Positions 7,703 to 16,911 of a DNA stretch of 64,000 nucleotides are shown here, in pieces. Position numbers and translations under genes: made by a program. Location of the stretch: NCBI RefSeq assembly GCF_014873755.1, contig NZ_JADBEG010000001.1, positions 10,609,001 through 10,673,000 of the forward strand, in the 5' to 3' direction. Source of the DNA: Amycolatopsis lexingtonensis. Its GTDB lineage: Bacteria > Actinomycetota > Actinomycetes > Mycobacteriales > Pseudonocardiaceae. The notes beneath the pieces are model-generated. The model was given only the letters and a program-made list of their open reading frames with translations. It searched no databases and was not told the origin of the DNA. Position 1 is the stretch's first letter. Each line of letters begins with the position of its first letter.

Positions 7703-8625
7703 CCGAGCCCCAGAACGGCGGGCCCGAGGTCGTCGCGGAGGGCGGCCTCGTCGCCGAGCTGCAGCAGATGACGGCGGAGGAGCGGGCCGAGCACGACGCC
7801 GAGGTCGCCGAGGTCGTCGCGCCGGACCGCGACATCGAGGTCGAGGTCGGCGAGACGCTGCTCGAGGTCGACGACGTGACGATGCGCTTCGGCGGCCTCG
7901 TCGCGCTCGACCAGATCTCCTTCGGCATCCGCCGCGGCGAGATCCTCGGCCTGATCGGGCCGAACGGCGCGGGCAAGACGACGTGCTTCAACGCGATGAC
8001 CGGCGTCTACCGGCCGACCTCGGGCGAGGTCCGGCTGGAGGGCAGGGCGCTGGGCAAGACGTCCCGGCACGGCATCACCCAGCTGGGCATCGCGCGGACG
8101 TTCCAGAACATCCGGCTCTTCAGCGAGATGACCGCGCTGGAGAACGTCGTCGTCGGCACCGACGCGCGGCACAAGACCAGCCTGCTCGGCGCGCTGGTCC
8201 GCTCCCCGCGGCACCACCGCGAGGAGAAGGCCGCCGTCGAGAAGGCGATGGCCCTGCTGGAGTTCGTCGGCATCGCCGACCGCGCGGCCGACCGGGCGAA
8301 GAACCTGCCCTACGGCTACCAGCGGCGCCTGGAGATCGCACGGGCGCTGGCCACCGAGCCGAAGCTGCTCTGCCTGGACGAGCCCGCGGCGGGCTTCAAC
8401 CCGGCGGAGAAGGAAGACCTGATGGGCCTGATCCGGACCATCCGCGACGACGGCTACACCGTGCTGCTCATCGAACACGACATGAAGCTCGTCATGGGCG
8501 TGACCGACCGGATCGTGGTGCTGGAGTTCGGCAAGAAGATCGCCGAAGGACTGCCCGCCGAGATCCGCGAGAACCCCGCGGTGATCGCGGCCTACCTGGG
8601 GGTGCCTGACGATGACGTTGCTTGA
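7699..8625 (+). CDS. livG: Branched-chain amino-acid ABC transporter ATP-binding protein LivG
   Basis: A 308-residue ABC ATPase. Walker A GPNGAGKTT lies at about 87-95, the signature is LPYGYQRRLEIARAL (a permitted variant of LSxGQ), Walker B is LLCLDEPAAG and the switch His is in LLIEHDMKLVM. About 50 residues of Glu/Ala-rich sequence precede the ABC domain, an extension absent from E. coli LivG. ATG 7699 overlaps the livM stop (ATGA), which makes the extended start likely to be real. It overlaps livF by 14 nt at its end. It powers import with LivF. Confidence 0.92.
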   Translation: MTEPQNGGPEVVAEGGLVAELQQMTAEERAEHDAEVAEVVAPDRDIEVEVGETLLEVDDVTMRFGGLVALDQISFGIRRGEILGLIGPNGAGKTTCFNAMTGVYRPTSGEVRLEGRALGKTSRHGITQLGIARTFQNIRLFSEMTALENVVVGTDARHKTSLLGALVRSPRHHREEKAAVEKAMALLEFVGIADRAADRAKNLPYGYQRRLEIARALATEPKLLCLDEPAAGFNPAEKEDLMGLIRTIRDDGYTVLLIEHDMKLVMGVTDRIVVLEFGKKIAEGLPAEIRENPAVIAAYLGVPDDDVA

Positions 8626-9325
8626 GTTGTCGGACGTGTCCGTCCACTACGGACGGATCCAGGCGGTCTCCGGGCTGTCCATCTCGGTCCAGGAAGGCGA
8701 GATCGTCACGCTGATCGGGGCCAACGGCGCCGGCAAGTCGACGACGATGCGGGCCATCTCGGGCATCCGGCCGATCTCGTCGGGCAAGATCACGTTCGCC
8801 GGCGAGGACATCTCCAAGCTGCGCGGCGACCTCCGGGTGGTCCGCGGCATTTCGCAGGCACCGGAAGGCCGCGGGATCTTCCCCGGCATGACGGTCATGG
8901 AGAACCTCGACATGGGCGCCTACGCCCGCAAGGACCGCAAGGACCTGGCCGAGGACCTGGAACGGGTCTTCGAGCTGTTCCCGCGGCTGGCGGAGCGCAA
9001 GACGCAGATGGGCGGCACGATGTCCGGCGGCGAGCAGCAGATGCTCGCCATCGGGCGCGCGCTGATGGCGAAGCCGAAGCTGCTGCTGCTGGACGAGCCG
9101 TCGATGGGGCTCGCCCCGCAGTTCATCCAGCAGATCTTCCGGATCATCACGGAGATCAACAAGCAGGGCACCACGGTGCTGCTGGTGGAGCAGAACGCGC
9201 AGCAGGCGCTGTCCCGCGCCCACCGCGCGTACGTGCTCGAGACCGGCCGGATCACCAAGTCCGGCTCGGGCAAGGAGCTGCTCGCGGACAACAGCATCAA
9301 GGAGGCCTACCTGGGCGTCGGCTGA
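8612..9325 (+). CDS. livF: Branched-chain amino-acid ABC transporter ATP-binding protein LivF
   Basis: The 237-residue ABC ATPase has the usual LivF length. Walker A GANGAGKST is at about 37-45, the signature MSGGEQQMLAIGRAL and Walker B LLLLDEPSMGLAP are canonical, and the H-loop position is Gln (LLVEQNAQQAL), normal for LivF. The start lies 14 nt inside livG. It is the last gene of the operon; a long palindrome follows 14 nt after its stop. Confidence 0.93.
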   Translation: MTLLELSDVSVHYGRIQAVSGLSISVQEGEIVTLIGANGAGKSTTMRAISGIRPISSGKITFAGEDISKLRGDLRVVRGISQAPEGRGIFPGMTVMENLDMGAYARKDRKDLAEDLERVFELFPRLAERKTQMGGTMSGGEQQMLAIGRALMAKPKLLLLDEPSMGLAPQFIQQIFRIITEINKQGTTVLLVEQNAQQALSRAHRAYVLETGRITKSGSGKELLADNSIKEAYLGVG

Positions 9326-9339
9326 CGTCCCGGGGAAGC

Positions 9340-9390
9340 CCGTGAAGGCCTCCTTACCGGTCGAAAACGCCGGTAAGGAGGCCTTCACGG
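9340..9390. terminator. 21-bp perfect palindrome after livF (bidirectional terminator-like repeat)
   Basis: Arms 9340-9360 and 9370-9390 are exact reverse complements; the right arm is followed by CTTTG. The outer bases (CCGTGAA..TTCACGGCTTT) are shared with the palindrome at 16843-16901 although the inner sequence differs, which suggests one repeat family. A smaller 7-bp inverted repeat (9400-9406/9408-9414) follows in the gap before the next gene and could be an operator. Confidence 0.8.
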
Positions 9391-9495
9391 CTTTGCACAA
9401 CAACCACTGGTTGTCGTCGCGGCCCGAAAGGCTGTTGGACCCCGCCGCTCGTCTCGCGGTTTCCTTGGGGCACAACGAAACCGAGGGAGCGCGAA

Positions 9496-10257
9496 ATGAT
9501 CGAGGGTATCGCGGCCGGGGTGCCGTTCGTGGCGGCGCCGCCGGCGGATCCGGACGCGCCGGCGGCGCTGGTCGCGGGCTGGCACCTGATGGACCCCCCG
9601 GCGAGCGAGCAGGCGATGGCCGACGCCGTGCCGATGGCGGGCCTGCAGGCGTGGCGGGTGTACTTCGGCCTGCCGCTGACGGGGGCGCGGCTGCCCGAGG
9701 GCGGCTACGACGAGGTCTTCCGGCGCGCGAGCGAGGACGCCGTGCTGAACGTCTTCGAGCCGGTCACCGAGCAGGCGGCGGGCGAGTTCCCGGCGGCGCT
9801 GGCCGAGCTGCGCGAGCGGCTGCCGGGCGCGAGCGGGCCGCTCGGGGTGTTCGGCGGCTCGGCCGGGGCGCTCGTCGCGCTGGAGGTGCTGGCGCGCGGG
9901 GACGCCGAGATCGCGGCGGCCGCGGTGGCCAGTCCGGTCGTCCAGCTCGCGCCGATGATCGCCGCCAACGAGCGGCGGTTCGGGGTGACCTACGCGTGGA
10001 CCGAGCGGTCGCGGGCGGTCGCGGCGCGCTACGACTACGTGAACCGGGCCGGCGAGCTGTCCGCGCCGCTGCTGCTGGTCGCCGGGGCGGCCGACGACAT
10101 CGCCGTGCGCGAGCCGGCCGCGGCCCTGCACGAGAAGCTGGGCGCCGAGCTCGTGACGGTCGAGGGCATGGCGCACGAATTCCCGCCGGGGACGCCGGAA
10201 GCGGCCCGCGTCGACGCCGCGTTCACGGAGTGGTTCGGGCGGAAGCTGCGAGGATGA
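9496..10257 (+). CDS. Alpha/beta-hydrolase family protein
   Basis: The 253-residue cytosolic protein has the nucleophile elbow VFGGSAGAL (Ser122), a probable acid in LLLVAGAADDIAV and the catalytic His in EGMAHEFPPG (about 227). The topology resembles dienelactone-hydrolase or peptidase-S9-like cytosolic hydrolases; the substrate cannot be told. ATG 9496 is preceded by GGGAGCG. Its last 35 nt overlap, tail to tail, the end of the LysR gene on the other strand. It has no obvious operon partner. Confidence 0.8.
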   Translation: MIEGIAAGVPFVAAPPADPDAPAALVAGWHLMDPPASEQAMADAVPMAGLQAWRVYFGLPLTGARLPEGGYDEVFRRASEDAVLNVFEPVTEQAAGEFPAALAELRERLPGASGPLGVFGGSAGALVALEVLARGDAEIAAAAVASPVVQLAPMIAANERRFGVTYAWTERSRAVAARYDYVNRAGELSAPLLLVAGAADDIAVREPAAALHEKLGAELVTVEGMAHEFPPGTPEAARVDAAFTEWFGRKLRG

Positions 10258-11194
10258 CGTCGTCGTCCGGCACCCAGGCGTGCGCCGGGTCGTAAGCGCA
10301 CCAGTCCTCCTCGCGGCTGGTGCGCCCGGCCAGCGCTGTCAGCCGCTTCAGGGCCGGGTGCGCCTTGCCGCGCCGCCAGACCAGCGACCACGGGAACAGC
10401 GGCGACGGCTCGAACGGCAGCACTTTCAGGTTCAGGTCGGGCGCGAGCTCCATGTCCGCGCCGGCCAGCGTGACGCGCCGCTTGCCGTAGCGCGTCTGCT
10501 CCAGGGTGTGCCGCAGGTCGTAGCTGACGCCGGAGTCGTCGACCGGCACGCCGAAGCGGGTGCACAGCTCGTGCACGTAGGACAGCCATTCGGCGGGGCC
10601 GCTGTGGCCCGGCAGCCAGATCCCGTCGGCGCGCAGGTCGGTCAGCGGGAGCGCGTCCTGCACGGCGAGCGGGTGTTCCGGGGCGAGCAGGGCGACCAGC
10701 GGTTCGAGCCGGACGACCCGGTGCTCCAGCTCGTCCGGTAGCGGCCGCCCGAAGCCGTTGACCCGCCCGAAAGCGGCGTCGAGCTCGCCGGACAGCAGCT
10801 TCTCGACGGCGTTGGCGAACCCGCCGCCGGCGACCTTGTCCACCCGCAGCGCCGGCTCCCGCTCGGCGAGCCGGCGCAGCAGGAACATCGGGGACAGGCG
10901 GTAGTCCAGCAGGTCGAGGCGCAGCGGCCGGTCGTCGGCGCCCATCGCGGCCACCGCCGCGTCGGCCACCCGCACCAGCTCGCGCGCGTGCGGGAGGAAC
11001 CGCTCGCCCTCGGCGGTCAGCTCGACCGACCGGTTGGTGCGCACGAACAACGGCGTCGCGAGGGCGTCCTCCAGCTTGCGGATGCGCTTCGACAGCGCTT
11101 GCTGGGTGAGGAACAACCCCGCGGCGGCCCGCCCGAAGTGGCGCTGCTCCGCCGTCACCACGAACGCCCGCACCTGGGCGAGGTCGAGGTCCAC
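10223..11194 (-). CDS. LysR-family transcriptional regulator
   Basis: A 323-residue regulator. The N-terminal winged helix begins LDLAQVRAFVVTAEQRHFGR and contains ..AAAGLFLTQQALSKRIRKLE.., the LysR HTH. The remainder is the LysR substrate-binding domain. GTG 11194 is chosen because it stands 5 nt after the stop of the upstream thioesterase and LysR proteins start just before this helix; the frame is open much further but overlaps that gene. It is probably cotranscribed with the thioesterase. The convergent overlap with the hydrolase gene leaves no room for a terminator. Ligand unknown. Confidence 0.85.
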   Translation of the reverse strand: MDLDLAQVRAFVVTAEQRHFGRAAAGLFLTQQALSKRIRKLEDALATPLFVRTNRSVELTAEGERFLPHARELVRVADAAVAAMGADDRPLRLDLLDYRLSPMFLLRRLAEREPALRVDKVAGGGFANAVEKLLSGELDAAFGRVNGFGRPLPDELEHRVVRLEPLVALLAPEHPLAVQDALPLTDLRADGIWLPGHSGPAEWLSYVHELCTRFGVPVDDSGVSYDLRHTLEQTRYGKRRVTLAGADMELAPDLNLKVLPFEPSPLFPWSLVWRRGKAHPALKRLTALAGRTSREEDWCAYDPAHAWVPDDDVILAASARTTP

Positions 11195-11199
11195 GGGGC

Positions 11200-11640
11200 T
11201 CAGGCGCCCGGCGGGCGGTCCCGGACGACGCAAGTGAGCCGCGCGGTGCAGGTGCGGCGGCCCTCGTCGTCGGTCAGCACGATCTCCGCGGTGATCGTGC
11301 CGCGGCCGACGTGCAGCGGCGTCGCGACGCCGGTGACCGTGCCCGCGCGCACCGCCCGGTGGTGGGTGCAGGACAGCTCGAGCCCCATCGCCGCGCGGCC
11401 CGGGCCCGCGTTGAGCGCCGCGACCGTCGAGCCCAGCGCCTCGGCGAGCACCGCGTTCGCGCCGCCGTGCAGCAGGCCGTACGGCTGGAGGTTGCCCTCG
11501 ACCGGGATCGTGCCGACCACGCGTTCGGCCGTCGCTTCGAGCAGCTTCATCCCGATCTTGTCGTTCAGCTGCTGGTCCGCCGCCGCCGGGTCGATGCCCG
11601 ACAGCCGCTCCACGTCGATGGGGGCGGCACTGTCCGTCAC
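11200..11640 (-). CDS. PaaI-type hotdog thioesterase
   Basis: The 146-residue hotdog-fold protein has the motif LLHGGANAVLAEALGS (HGGxxxxLAE), which places the catalytic Glu/Asp helix, and a central ELSCTHHRAVRAG strand. Families with this motif hydrolyse acyl-CoA, often aromatic or DHNA-CoA thioesters; the substrate is not determined here. It is transcribed divergently from polA, with 62 nt between the starts, and is followed at 5 nt by the LysR gene. Confidence 0.85.
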   Translation of the reverse strand: MTDSAAPIDVERLSGIDPAAADQQLNDKIGMKLLEATAERVVGTIPVEGNLQPYGLLHGGANAVLAEALGSTVAALNAGPGRAAMGLELSCTHHRAVRAGTVTGVATPLHVGRGTITAEIVLTDDEGRRTCTARLTCVVRDRPPGA

Positions 11641-11689
11641 ACAAAGCTCCTGTTCCTATGCGACACGTAAGAGTGTCGGACCCTCAGCC

Positions 11690-11695
11690 TAGACT
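11690..11695 (+). promoter_or_regulatory. -10 box (TAGACT) of polA; leaderless start
   Basis: TAGACT ends 7 nt before GTG 11703, so the transcript should begin at or within 1-2 nt of the start codon. No Shine-Dalgarno sequence precedes the GTG. Confidence 0.6.
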
Positions 11696-11702
11696 CGGCC
11701 CC

Positions 11703-14444
11703 GTGAGCCCGAGTGAGAAGACGACCGTTGCCAACGCCACAGGAACGACCAGCATCGCCGAGCGCCCGAAGCTCCTGCTGATCGACGGCCATTCGATGGC
11801 CTACCGCGCCTTCTTCGCGCTGCCCGCGGAGAACTTCAAGACCAAGACCGGCCAGGTCACGAACGCGGTCTTCGGCTTCACCTCGATGCTCATCAACCTG
11901 CTGCGCGACGAAGCGCCGACCCACCTGGCGGTCGCGTTCGACCTCTCGCGCAAGACCTTCCGCTCGGAGACGTTCGCCGACTACAAGGCGAACCGCAGCT
12001 CGACGCCGGACGAGTTCCGCGGCCAGGTCGACCTGGTCAAGGAGGTCCTCGACGTGCTCGGGATCCCGTCGCTGACGAAGGAGAACTTCGAGGCCGACGA
12101 CATCATCGCCACGCTCACGACGCAGGCGACGGCGCAGGACTTCGACGTCCTGATCTGTACCGGCGACCGCGACGCGCTGCAGCTGGTCACCGAGCAGGTG
12201 ACGGTGCTGTACCCGAAGCGCGGCGTCTCGGAGATGACCCGGTTCACGCCGGACGCCGTCGAGGAGAAGTACGGGCTCACCCCGCGGCAGTACCCGGACT
12301 TCGCGGCGCTGCGCGGCGACCCCTCGGACAACCTGCCGAACATCCCGGGCGTCGGCGAGAAGACCGCCGCCAAGTGGATCAAGCAGTTCGGCTCGCTCGA
12401 CGACCTGATCGACCGCGTCGACGAAGTAAAAGGGAAAGCGGGGGAGGCCCTCCGGGCGCACCTGAGCTCGGTCCAGCTGAACCGGCAGCTCACCGAGCTG
12501 ATCCGGGACGTCGAGCTGGAGATCGGCCCGGACGGGCTGGAGCTGCGCCCGTGGGACCGCGAAGCCGTGCACGCGCTGTTCGACGAGCTGGAGTTCCGCG
12601 TGCTGCGGGACAGGCTGTTCGCGACGCTGCAGAGCGCCGAGCCGGAGGCCGACGAGGGCTTCGAGGTCTCGGGTGCCGCGCTCGCGCCCGGCGCGCTGGG
12701 CGCGTGGCTGACGGCGCACGCGGGCAAGGGGCAGCCGGTGGCGCTGGCGTTCCGCACGGTCGGCGCGTCCGTCCGCTCCGACCTGCGCGCGGTCGCTTTC
12801 GCGGCGGCGGACGGCGAAGGCGCGTACGTCGACGTCACGGCGATGGACCAGGCGGACGACGCCGCGCTCGCCGCGTGGCTCGCCGACCCGGAGATCCGCA
12901 AGACCGGCCACGACCTCAAGGTCCCGCTGCACGCGATCCGCGCCCGCGGCTGGGCGCTGGCCGGGCTGGCCATGGACACCGCGCTGGCCGCGTACCTGGT
13001 GCGCCCGGGGCAGCGCACGTTCGAGCTGGACGACCTCGCGCTGCGGTACCTGCACCGCGAGCTGCGTTCGGAGACCGACGGCGGCGACGGGCAGCTGTCG
13101 CTGCTCGACGGCGGCGCGGAAGGCCTGGAGCAGAAGGAAATCCAGGAAGAGCTCGTCAAGGCCCGCGCCATCTTCGAGCTGGCCGGCGCGCTCGAGAAGG
13201 AGCTGGAGCAGATCGGCGGCGCGAAGCTGCTCGCCGAGCTGGAGCTGCCGCTGCTGGAGGTGATCACCGAGCTGGAGATCGCCGGGGTCGCCGTCGACCT
13301 GGAGCAGCTGACCGCGCTCGAAGCGCACTACCTGTCGCGGGTCACGCAGGCCGCCGAAGAGGCGTACGCGGTGATCGGCAAGCAGATCAACCTCGGCTCG
13401 CCGAAGCAGCTGCAGGTCGTGCTGTTCGACGAGCTCGGCATGCCGAAGACCAAGCGCACCAAGACCGGCTACACGACCGACGCCGAGGCGCTGCAGGGCC
13501 TGTTCGAGAAGACGGAACACCCGTTCCTGCAGCACATGCTGGAGCACCGGGACGCGACGAAGCTGCGCACGACGGTCGAAGGGCTGATCAAGGCCGTCGC
13601 CGACGACGGCCGCATCCACACCACGCTGCTGCAGACCATCGCGGCCACCGGGCGGCTGTCCTCGACCGAGCCGAACCTGCAGAACATCCCGGTCCGCACC
13701 GAGGAAGGCCGCCGCATCCGCGACGCCTTCGTCGTCGGCGAGGGCTTCACCGAGCTGATGACCGCGGACTACAGCCAGATCGAAATGCGGATCATGGCGC
13801 ACCTCTCGCAGGACGAAGGCCTGATCGAGGCGTTCAACTCCGGCGAGGACCTGCACACGTTCGTCGCGTCGCGCGCGTTCTCGATGCCGCCGGAGGAGAT
13901 CACGCCGGAGCTGCGCTACCGCGTCAAGGCGATGTCGTACGGCCTCGCGTACGGGCTGTCGGCGTACGGGCTTTCGCAGCAGCTGCGGATTTCCACCGAA
14001 GAAGCCAAGGAGCAGATGGAGGCGTACTTCACCCGCTTCGGCGGGATCAGCGACTACCTCCACTCGGTCGTCGGCGTCGCGGCGAAGAACGGGTACACCG
14101 AAACGGTCTTCGGCCGCCGCCGCTACCTGCCGGACCTCAACAGCGACAACCGCCAGCGCCGCGAGATGGCCGAGCGGATGGCGCTGAACGCCCCGATCCA
14201 GGGCAGCGCGGCGGACATCATCAAGGTCGCGATGCTCAACGTCCACCGCGAACTCGTCAAGGCGAAGCTGAAGAGCCGGATCCTCCTGCAGGTCCACGAC
14301 GAACTCGTGCTGGAGGTCGCCGAAGGGGAGCGGGAGCAGCTGGAAGAGCTGGTGCGCCACGGCATGGGCTCGGCGTACGAACTCGCGGTGCCCCTGGAGG
14401 TCTCGGTCGGCTACGGGCGGTCCTGGAACGAAGCGGCGCACTAG
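11703..14444 (+). CDS. polA: DNA polymerase I
   Basis: The protein has 913 residues. The N-terminal 300 form the 5'-3' exonuclease (LLIDGHSMAYRAFF, later ICTGDRDALQLV). The middle is a 3'-5' exonuclease-like domain that lacks clear proofreading motifs, as in other actinobacteria. The C-terminal polymerase has motif A ADYSQIEMRIMAHLS, the O-helix ..RVKAMSYGLAYGLSAYG.. and motif C LLQVHDELVLEV. It fills gaps in lagging-strand synthesis and excision repair. GTG 11703 is chosen because a TAGACT box lies 7 nt upstream (leaderless). A 15-bp hairpin follows the stop. Confidence 0.96.
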   Translation: MSPSEKTTVANATGTTSIAERPKLLLIDGHSMAYRAFFALPAENFKTKTGQVTNAVFGFTSMLINLLRDEAPTHLAVAFDLSRKTFRSETFADYKANRSSTPDEFRGQVDLVKEVLDVLGIPSLTKENFEADDIIATLTTQATAQDFDVLICTGDRDALQLVTEQVTVLYPKRGVSEMTRFTPDAVEEKYGLTPRQYPDFAALRGDPSDNLPNIPGVGEKTAAKWIKQFGSLDDLIDRVDEVKGKAGEALRAHLSSVQLNRQLTELIRDVELEIGPDGLELRPWDREAVHALFDELEFRVLRDRLFATLQSAEPEADEGFEVSGAALAPGALGAWLTAHAGKGQPVALAFRTVGASVRSDLRAVAFAAADGEGAYVDVTAMDQADDAALAAWLADPEIRKTGHDLKVPLHAIRARGWALAGLAMDTALAAYLVRPGQRTFELDDLALRYLHRELRSETDGGDGQLSLLDGGAEGLEQKEIQEELVKARAIFELAGALEKELEQIGGAKLLAELELPLLEVITELEIAGVAVDLEQLTALEAHYLSRVTQAAEEAYAVIGKQINLGSPKQLQVVLFDELGMPKTKRTKTGYTTDAEALQGLFEKTEHPFLQHMLEHRDATKLRTTVEGLIKAVADDGRIHTTLLQTIAATGRLSSTEPNLQNIPVRTEEGRRIRDAFVVGEGFTELMTADYSQIEMRIMAHLSQDEGLIEAFNSGEDLHTFVASRAFSMPPEEITPELRYRVKAMSYGLAYGLSAYGLSQQLRISTEEAKEQMEAYFTRFGGISDYLHSVVGVAAKNGYTETVFGRRRYLPDLNSDNRQRREMAERMALNAPIQGSAADIIKVAMLNVHRELVKAKLKSRILLQVHDELVLEVAEGEREQLEELVRHGMGSAYELAVPLEVSVGYGRSWNEAAH

Positions 14445-14452
14445 TTTCACGC

Positions 14453-14486
14453 AGCGTCACGACCCGGATCACCGGGTCGTGACGCT
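14453..14486. terminator. Hairpin after polA
   Basis: A perfect 15-bp stem (14453-14467 with 14472-14486) with a 4-nt ATCA loop begins 9 nt after the polA stop. No T-run follows. It overlaps the earliest possible GTG start (14479) of the next gene, which argues that the gene starts further down. Confidence 0.75.
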
Positions 14487-14541
14487 GGTGTACTCGGGCG
14501 GCCGTCGTCGCGCGCCGGTCGCCGCGGCGATGCTGGCCTCC

Positions 14542-15015
<474 letters not shown>

Positions 15016-15223
15016 GGAGCCCGGGCGCGGCGGTGCAGAACCGGGTGATCTTTCGGGCAAACCGCCGAACGAGCCACCGGTCCCGCTGAGCGGTTCCCCG
15101 GCTGCCTCGCACACTCACTCGCGGACGAAAACCGTTGGCATTGCGACGAACGGAGGACTCCGTTCGGGTGAGCCATTACCGCTGGGTAGGGAGGTCGGCG
15201 CCCGGCTCGCGGCGATCACGGCG

Positions 15224-15229
15224 TAGGGT
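15224..15229 (+). promoter_or_regulatory. -10 box (TAGGGT) 7 nt before the ATG at 15237
   Basis: TAGGGT followed by exactly 7 nt and ATG, with no Shine-Dalgarno sequence, indicates a leaderless transcript. The rest of the gap 15016-15236 shows nothing further. Confidence 0.55.
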
Positions 15230-15236
15230 CCGCCGA

Positions 15237-16838
15237 ATGGGGTTCGAGCGTGAGCGACGACGCTGGCGGGTCCGGCTGCACGACGAACTCGGCCGGGTGT
15301 GCGGGGCGGGCACGGTACTGGACGAGTACCACGTGCTCACGAGCGCGCACGTCGTCGAGACCGCCGGCGGACCGAAGTCCGCGCTGACCGTCGACTTCGT
15401 CGGGCTGGCCGAGGCGCTGCCCGGCGCCGCGACCGTCGTCGAGGGCTGCTGGGTGCCTTCCGACGGCGGCGGCCACGGCGATCTCGCCCTGTTGCGCCTG
15501 GAACGCCCCGAATCGCGCGTTTTCCGCGCCCCGCTGCACCGCATGCCGCTGGGCGAACACCAGCTGGTGCGCGCCTTCGGGTTCCCGCCCGGCTCGGTCG
15601 GCCGGTGGACGCACGCCCGGCTCGGCGCCCCGGAACCGACCGGCGGCGAGTGGGTCCGCCTGTTCCGCACCACCGAAGCCGAACCGCTGGGCCCCGGGTT
15701 CGGCGGCACCGCGGTGCTCGACGAGGCGACCGGCCACGTCGTCGGCGTGGTCGTCGGCAAGGACAGCGGGACGTGGATGGTCCCCGTCGAGACGATGCTC
15801 GGGCACCTGCCGCAGCTGAGCATCTGGACGTCCGGCAGCCCGGCCGTCGACGCCAGCTTCTCGCGCCCGGTCGGCGAAGCCGTCGACGTCTCGTTCGTGC
15901 GGCAGGTCGCGGACTGGTTCGCGAAGGCCGAGCCCGGCACCGTCTGGGTGGTCGACACCGGCGAGGCGGGCTCGCCCGTCGCGGCGGCCCTGCGGTTCGG
16001 CATCGTCCTCGCCGACCGCGAACGCTCGCTCGGGGTGGCGGGCCTGCCGCCCGCGTTCGGGCCGATGCCGCCGGCGGGCAGCGTCGACCTGGCCGTCGAC
16101 GCCACCGGACGTACCGCCGACGCCGTCCGCCACCGCATCGCCGACCGGCTGACGAACGGCGTCGCGGGCCGCACCCTGGTCGTCGACGCGATCGACGACT
16201 CCGCCGAACCCGACCGGCTCGTCGGCGAGGTGCTCGCGCCGCTGGCCGGCCGCGCCGCCGAACTCGGCCTCCGCCTGCTGCTCGGCTTCCGCGAGGAGTC
16301 GTCGCCGGGGGTGGCGGCGGTGCGCGCGGGCACGGCCGCGGCCCGCCCGGCCCCGGACGACCTCGCCGGCCGGCTCGAGGTGCTGACGCAGGCCGTGGCG
16401 GAGCTGGCGGAGATCGAGGCGTACCAGCTGCGCGTCGCGACGCGCTTCACGGGCGTGGCGATGCTCCCGGCCCGCGCCCATCGTCTGCGCGGCGCCCTCA
16501 AGCAGCTGCGTTCGGCCGAGGTCGACGGCGACGCGGAGTGGGTGGAGCGCCACATCGACAGCCACGAGCACGCGGTCGCCCCGGCGGTCGAGGACGGCCG
16601 CCGCCAGCGCGCGGTCCTCGACGGACTGATGGCCCGCCGCGAGGAGTTGCGCGCCCGCCTGGCGGGCGACCACGAGCTGGCCCGGGAGCACGGCTTGGCC
16701 GCCGATCCGGAACTGGAGCAGGCGTACGCCCCGGCGAAGCGCCTGCTGATCGACGGCCCCTGCGAGCTGACGGCAGCGGCCACGGCGGTCGACACCTACG
16801 CGGCCGCGGTCCGGGCCCGCCTGGAAGACCGCCCCTGA
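15237..16838 (+). CDS. Trypsin-like protease/STAND-NTPase-like protein with both active sites degraded
   Basis: The protein has 533 residues. Residues 1-190 read as a trypsin-like fold with His38 (TSAHVV) and Asp82 (GDLALLRL), but the nucleophile position in GPGFGGTAV (154-157) is Gly156 instead of Ser. Residues about 230-400 resemble the NTPase domain of actinobacterial protease-STAND conflict proteins (VVDTG.., then PPAGSVDLAVDATGRTADAV, then Walker B-like VVDAIDD around Asp317). The P-loop has lost its GK: GEAGSP at 242-247. The C-terminus is helical with possible coiled coil, and the usual WD40 or TPR repeats are missing. It is probably a pseudoenzyme with a binding or scaffold role. The ATG is fixed by the leaderless promoter. 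Confidence 0.7.
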   Translation: MGFERERRRWRVRLHDELGRVCGAGTVLDEYHVLTSAHVVETAGGPKSALTVDFVGLAEALPGAATVVEGCWVPSDGGGHGDLALLRLERPESRVFRAPLHRMPLGEHQLVRAFGFPPGSVGRWTHARLGAPEPTGGEWVRLFRTTEAEPLGPGFGGTAVLDEATGHVVGVVVGKDSGTWMVPVETMLGHLPQLSIWTSGSPAVDASFSRPVGEAVDVSFVRQVADWFAKAEPGTVWVVDTGEAGSPVAAALRFGIVLADRERSLGVAGLPPAFGPMPPAGSVDLAVDATGRTADAVRHRIADRLTNGVAGRTLVVDAIDDSAEPDRLVGEVLAPLAGRAAELGLRLLLGFREESSPGVAAVRAGTAAARPAPDDLAGRLEVLTQAVAELAEIEAYQLRVATRFTGVAMLPARAHRLRGALKQLRSAEVDGDAEWVERHIDSHEHAVAPAVEDGRRQRAVLDGLMARREELRARLAGDHELAREHGLAADPELEQAYAPAKRLLIDGPCELTAAATAVDTYAAAVRARLEDRP

Positions 16839-16842
16839 CCTC

Positions 16843-16901
16843 AAAGCCGTGAATGCCACATTGAGAGACCTAACGTCCCTCAATGTGGCATTCACGGCTT
16901 T
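16843..16901. terminator. 23-bp perfect palindrome (bidirectional terminator-like repeat)
   Basis: Arms 16843-16865 and 16879-16901 are exact reverse complements beginning AAAGCCGTGAA and ending TTCACGGCTTT, so each strand ends in a short T-run. It separates two convergent genes whose stops lie 5 nt and 11 nt away. Same family as 9340-9390. Confidence 0.85.
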
Positions 16902-16911
16902 CGGCGGAGGA

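Noticed and set aside
12600..13260. Missing proofreading motifs in DNA polymerase I as an anomaly
   Set aside because: Loss of 3'-5' exonuclease residues is common in actinobacterial PolA.
11637..14450. Very long open frame (over 900 codons) antisense to polA
   Set aside because: It is the mirror of GC3-biased polA codons, has an implausible Arg/Asp/Leu-rich composition and no domain; polA itself has all motifs. The same applies to long antisense frames at 4184-5530 (livK), 23136-24449 (rpsA), 37149-38996 (uvrB) and 48860-50821 (S9 peptidase).
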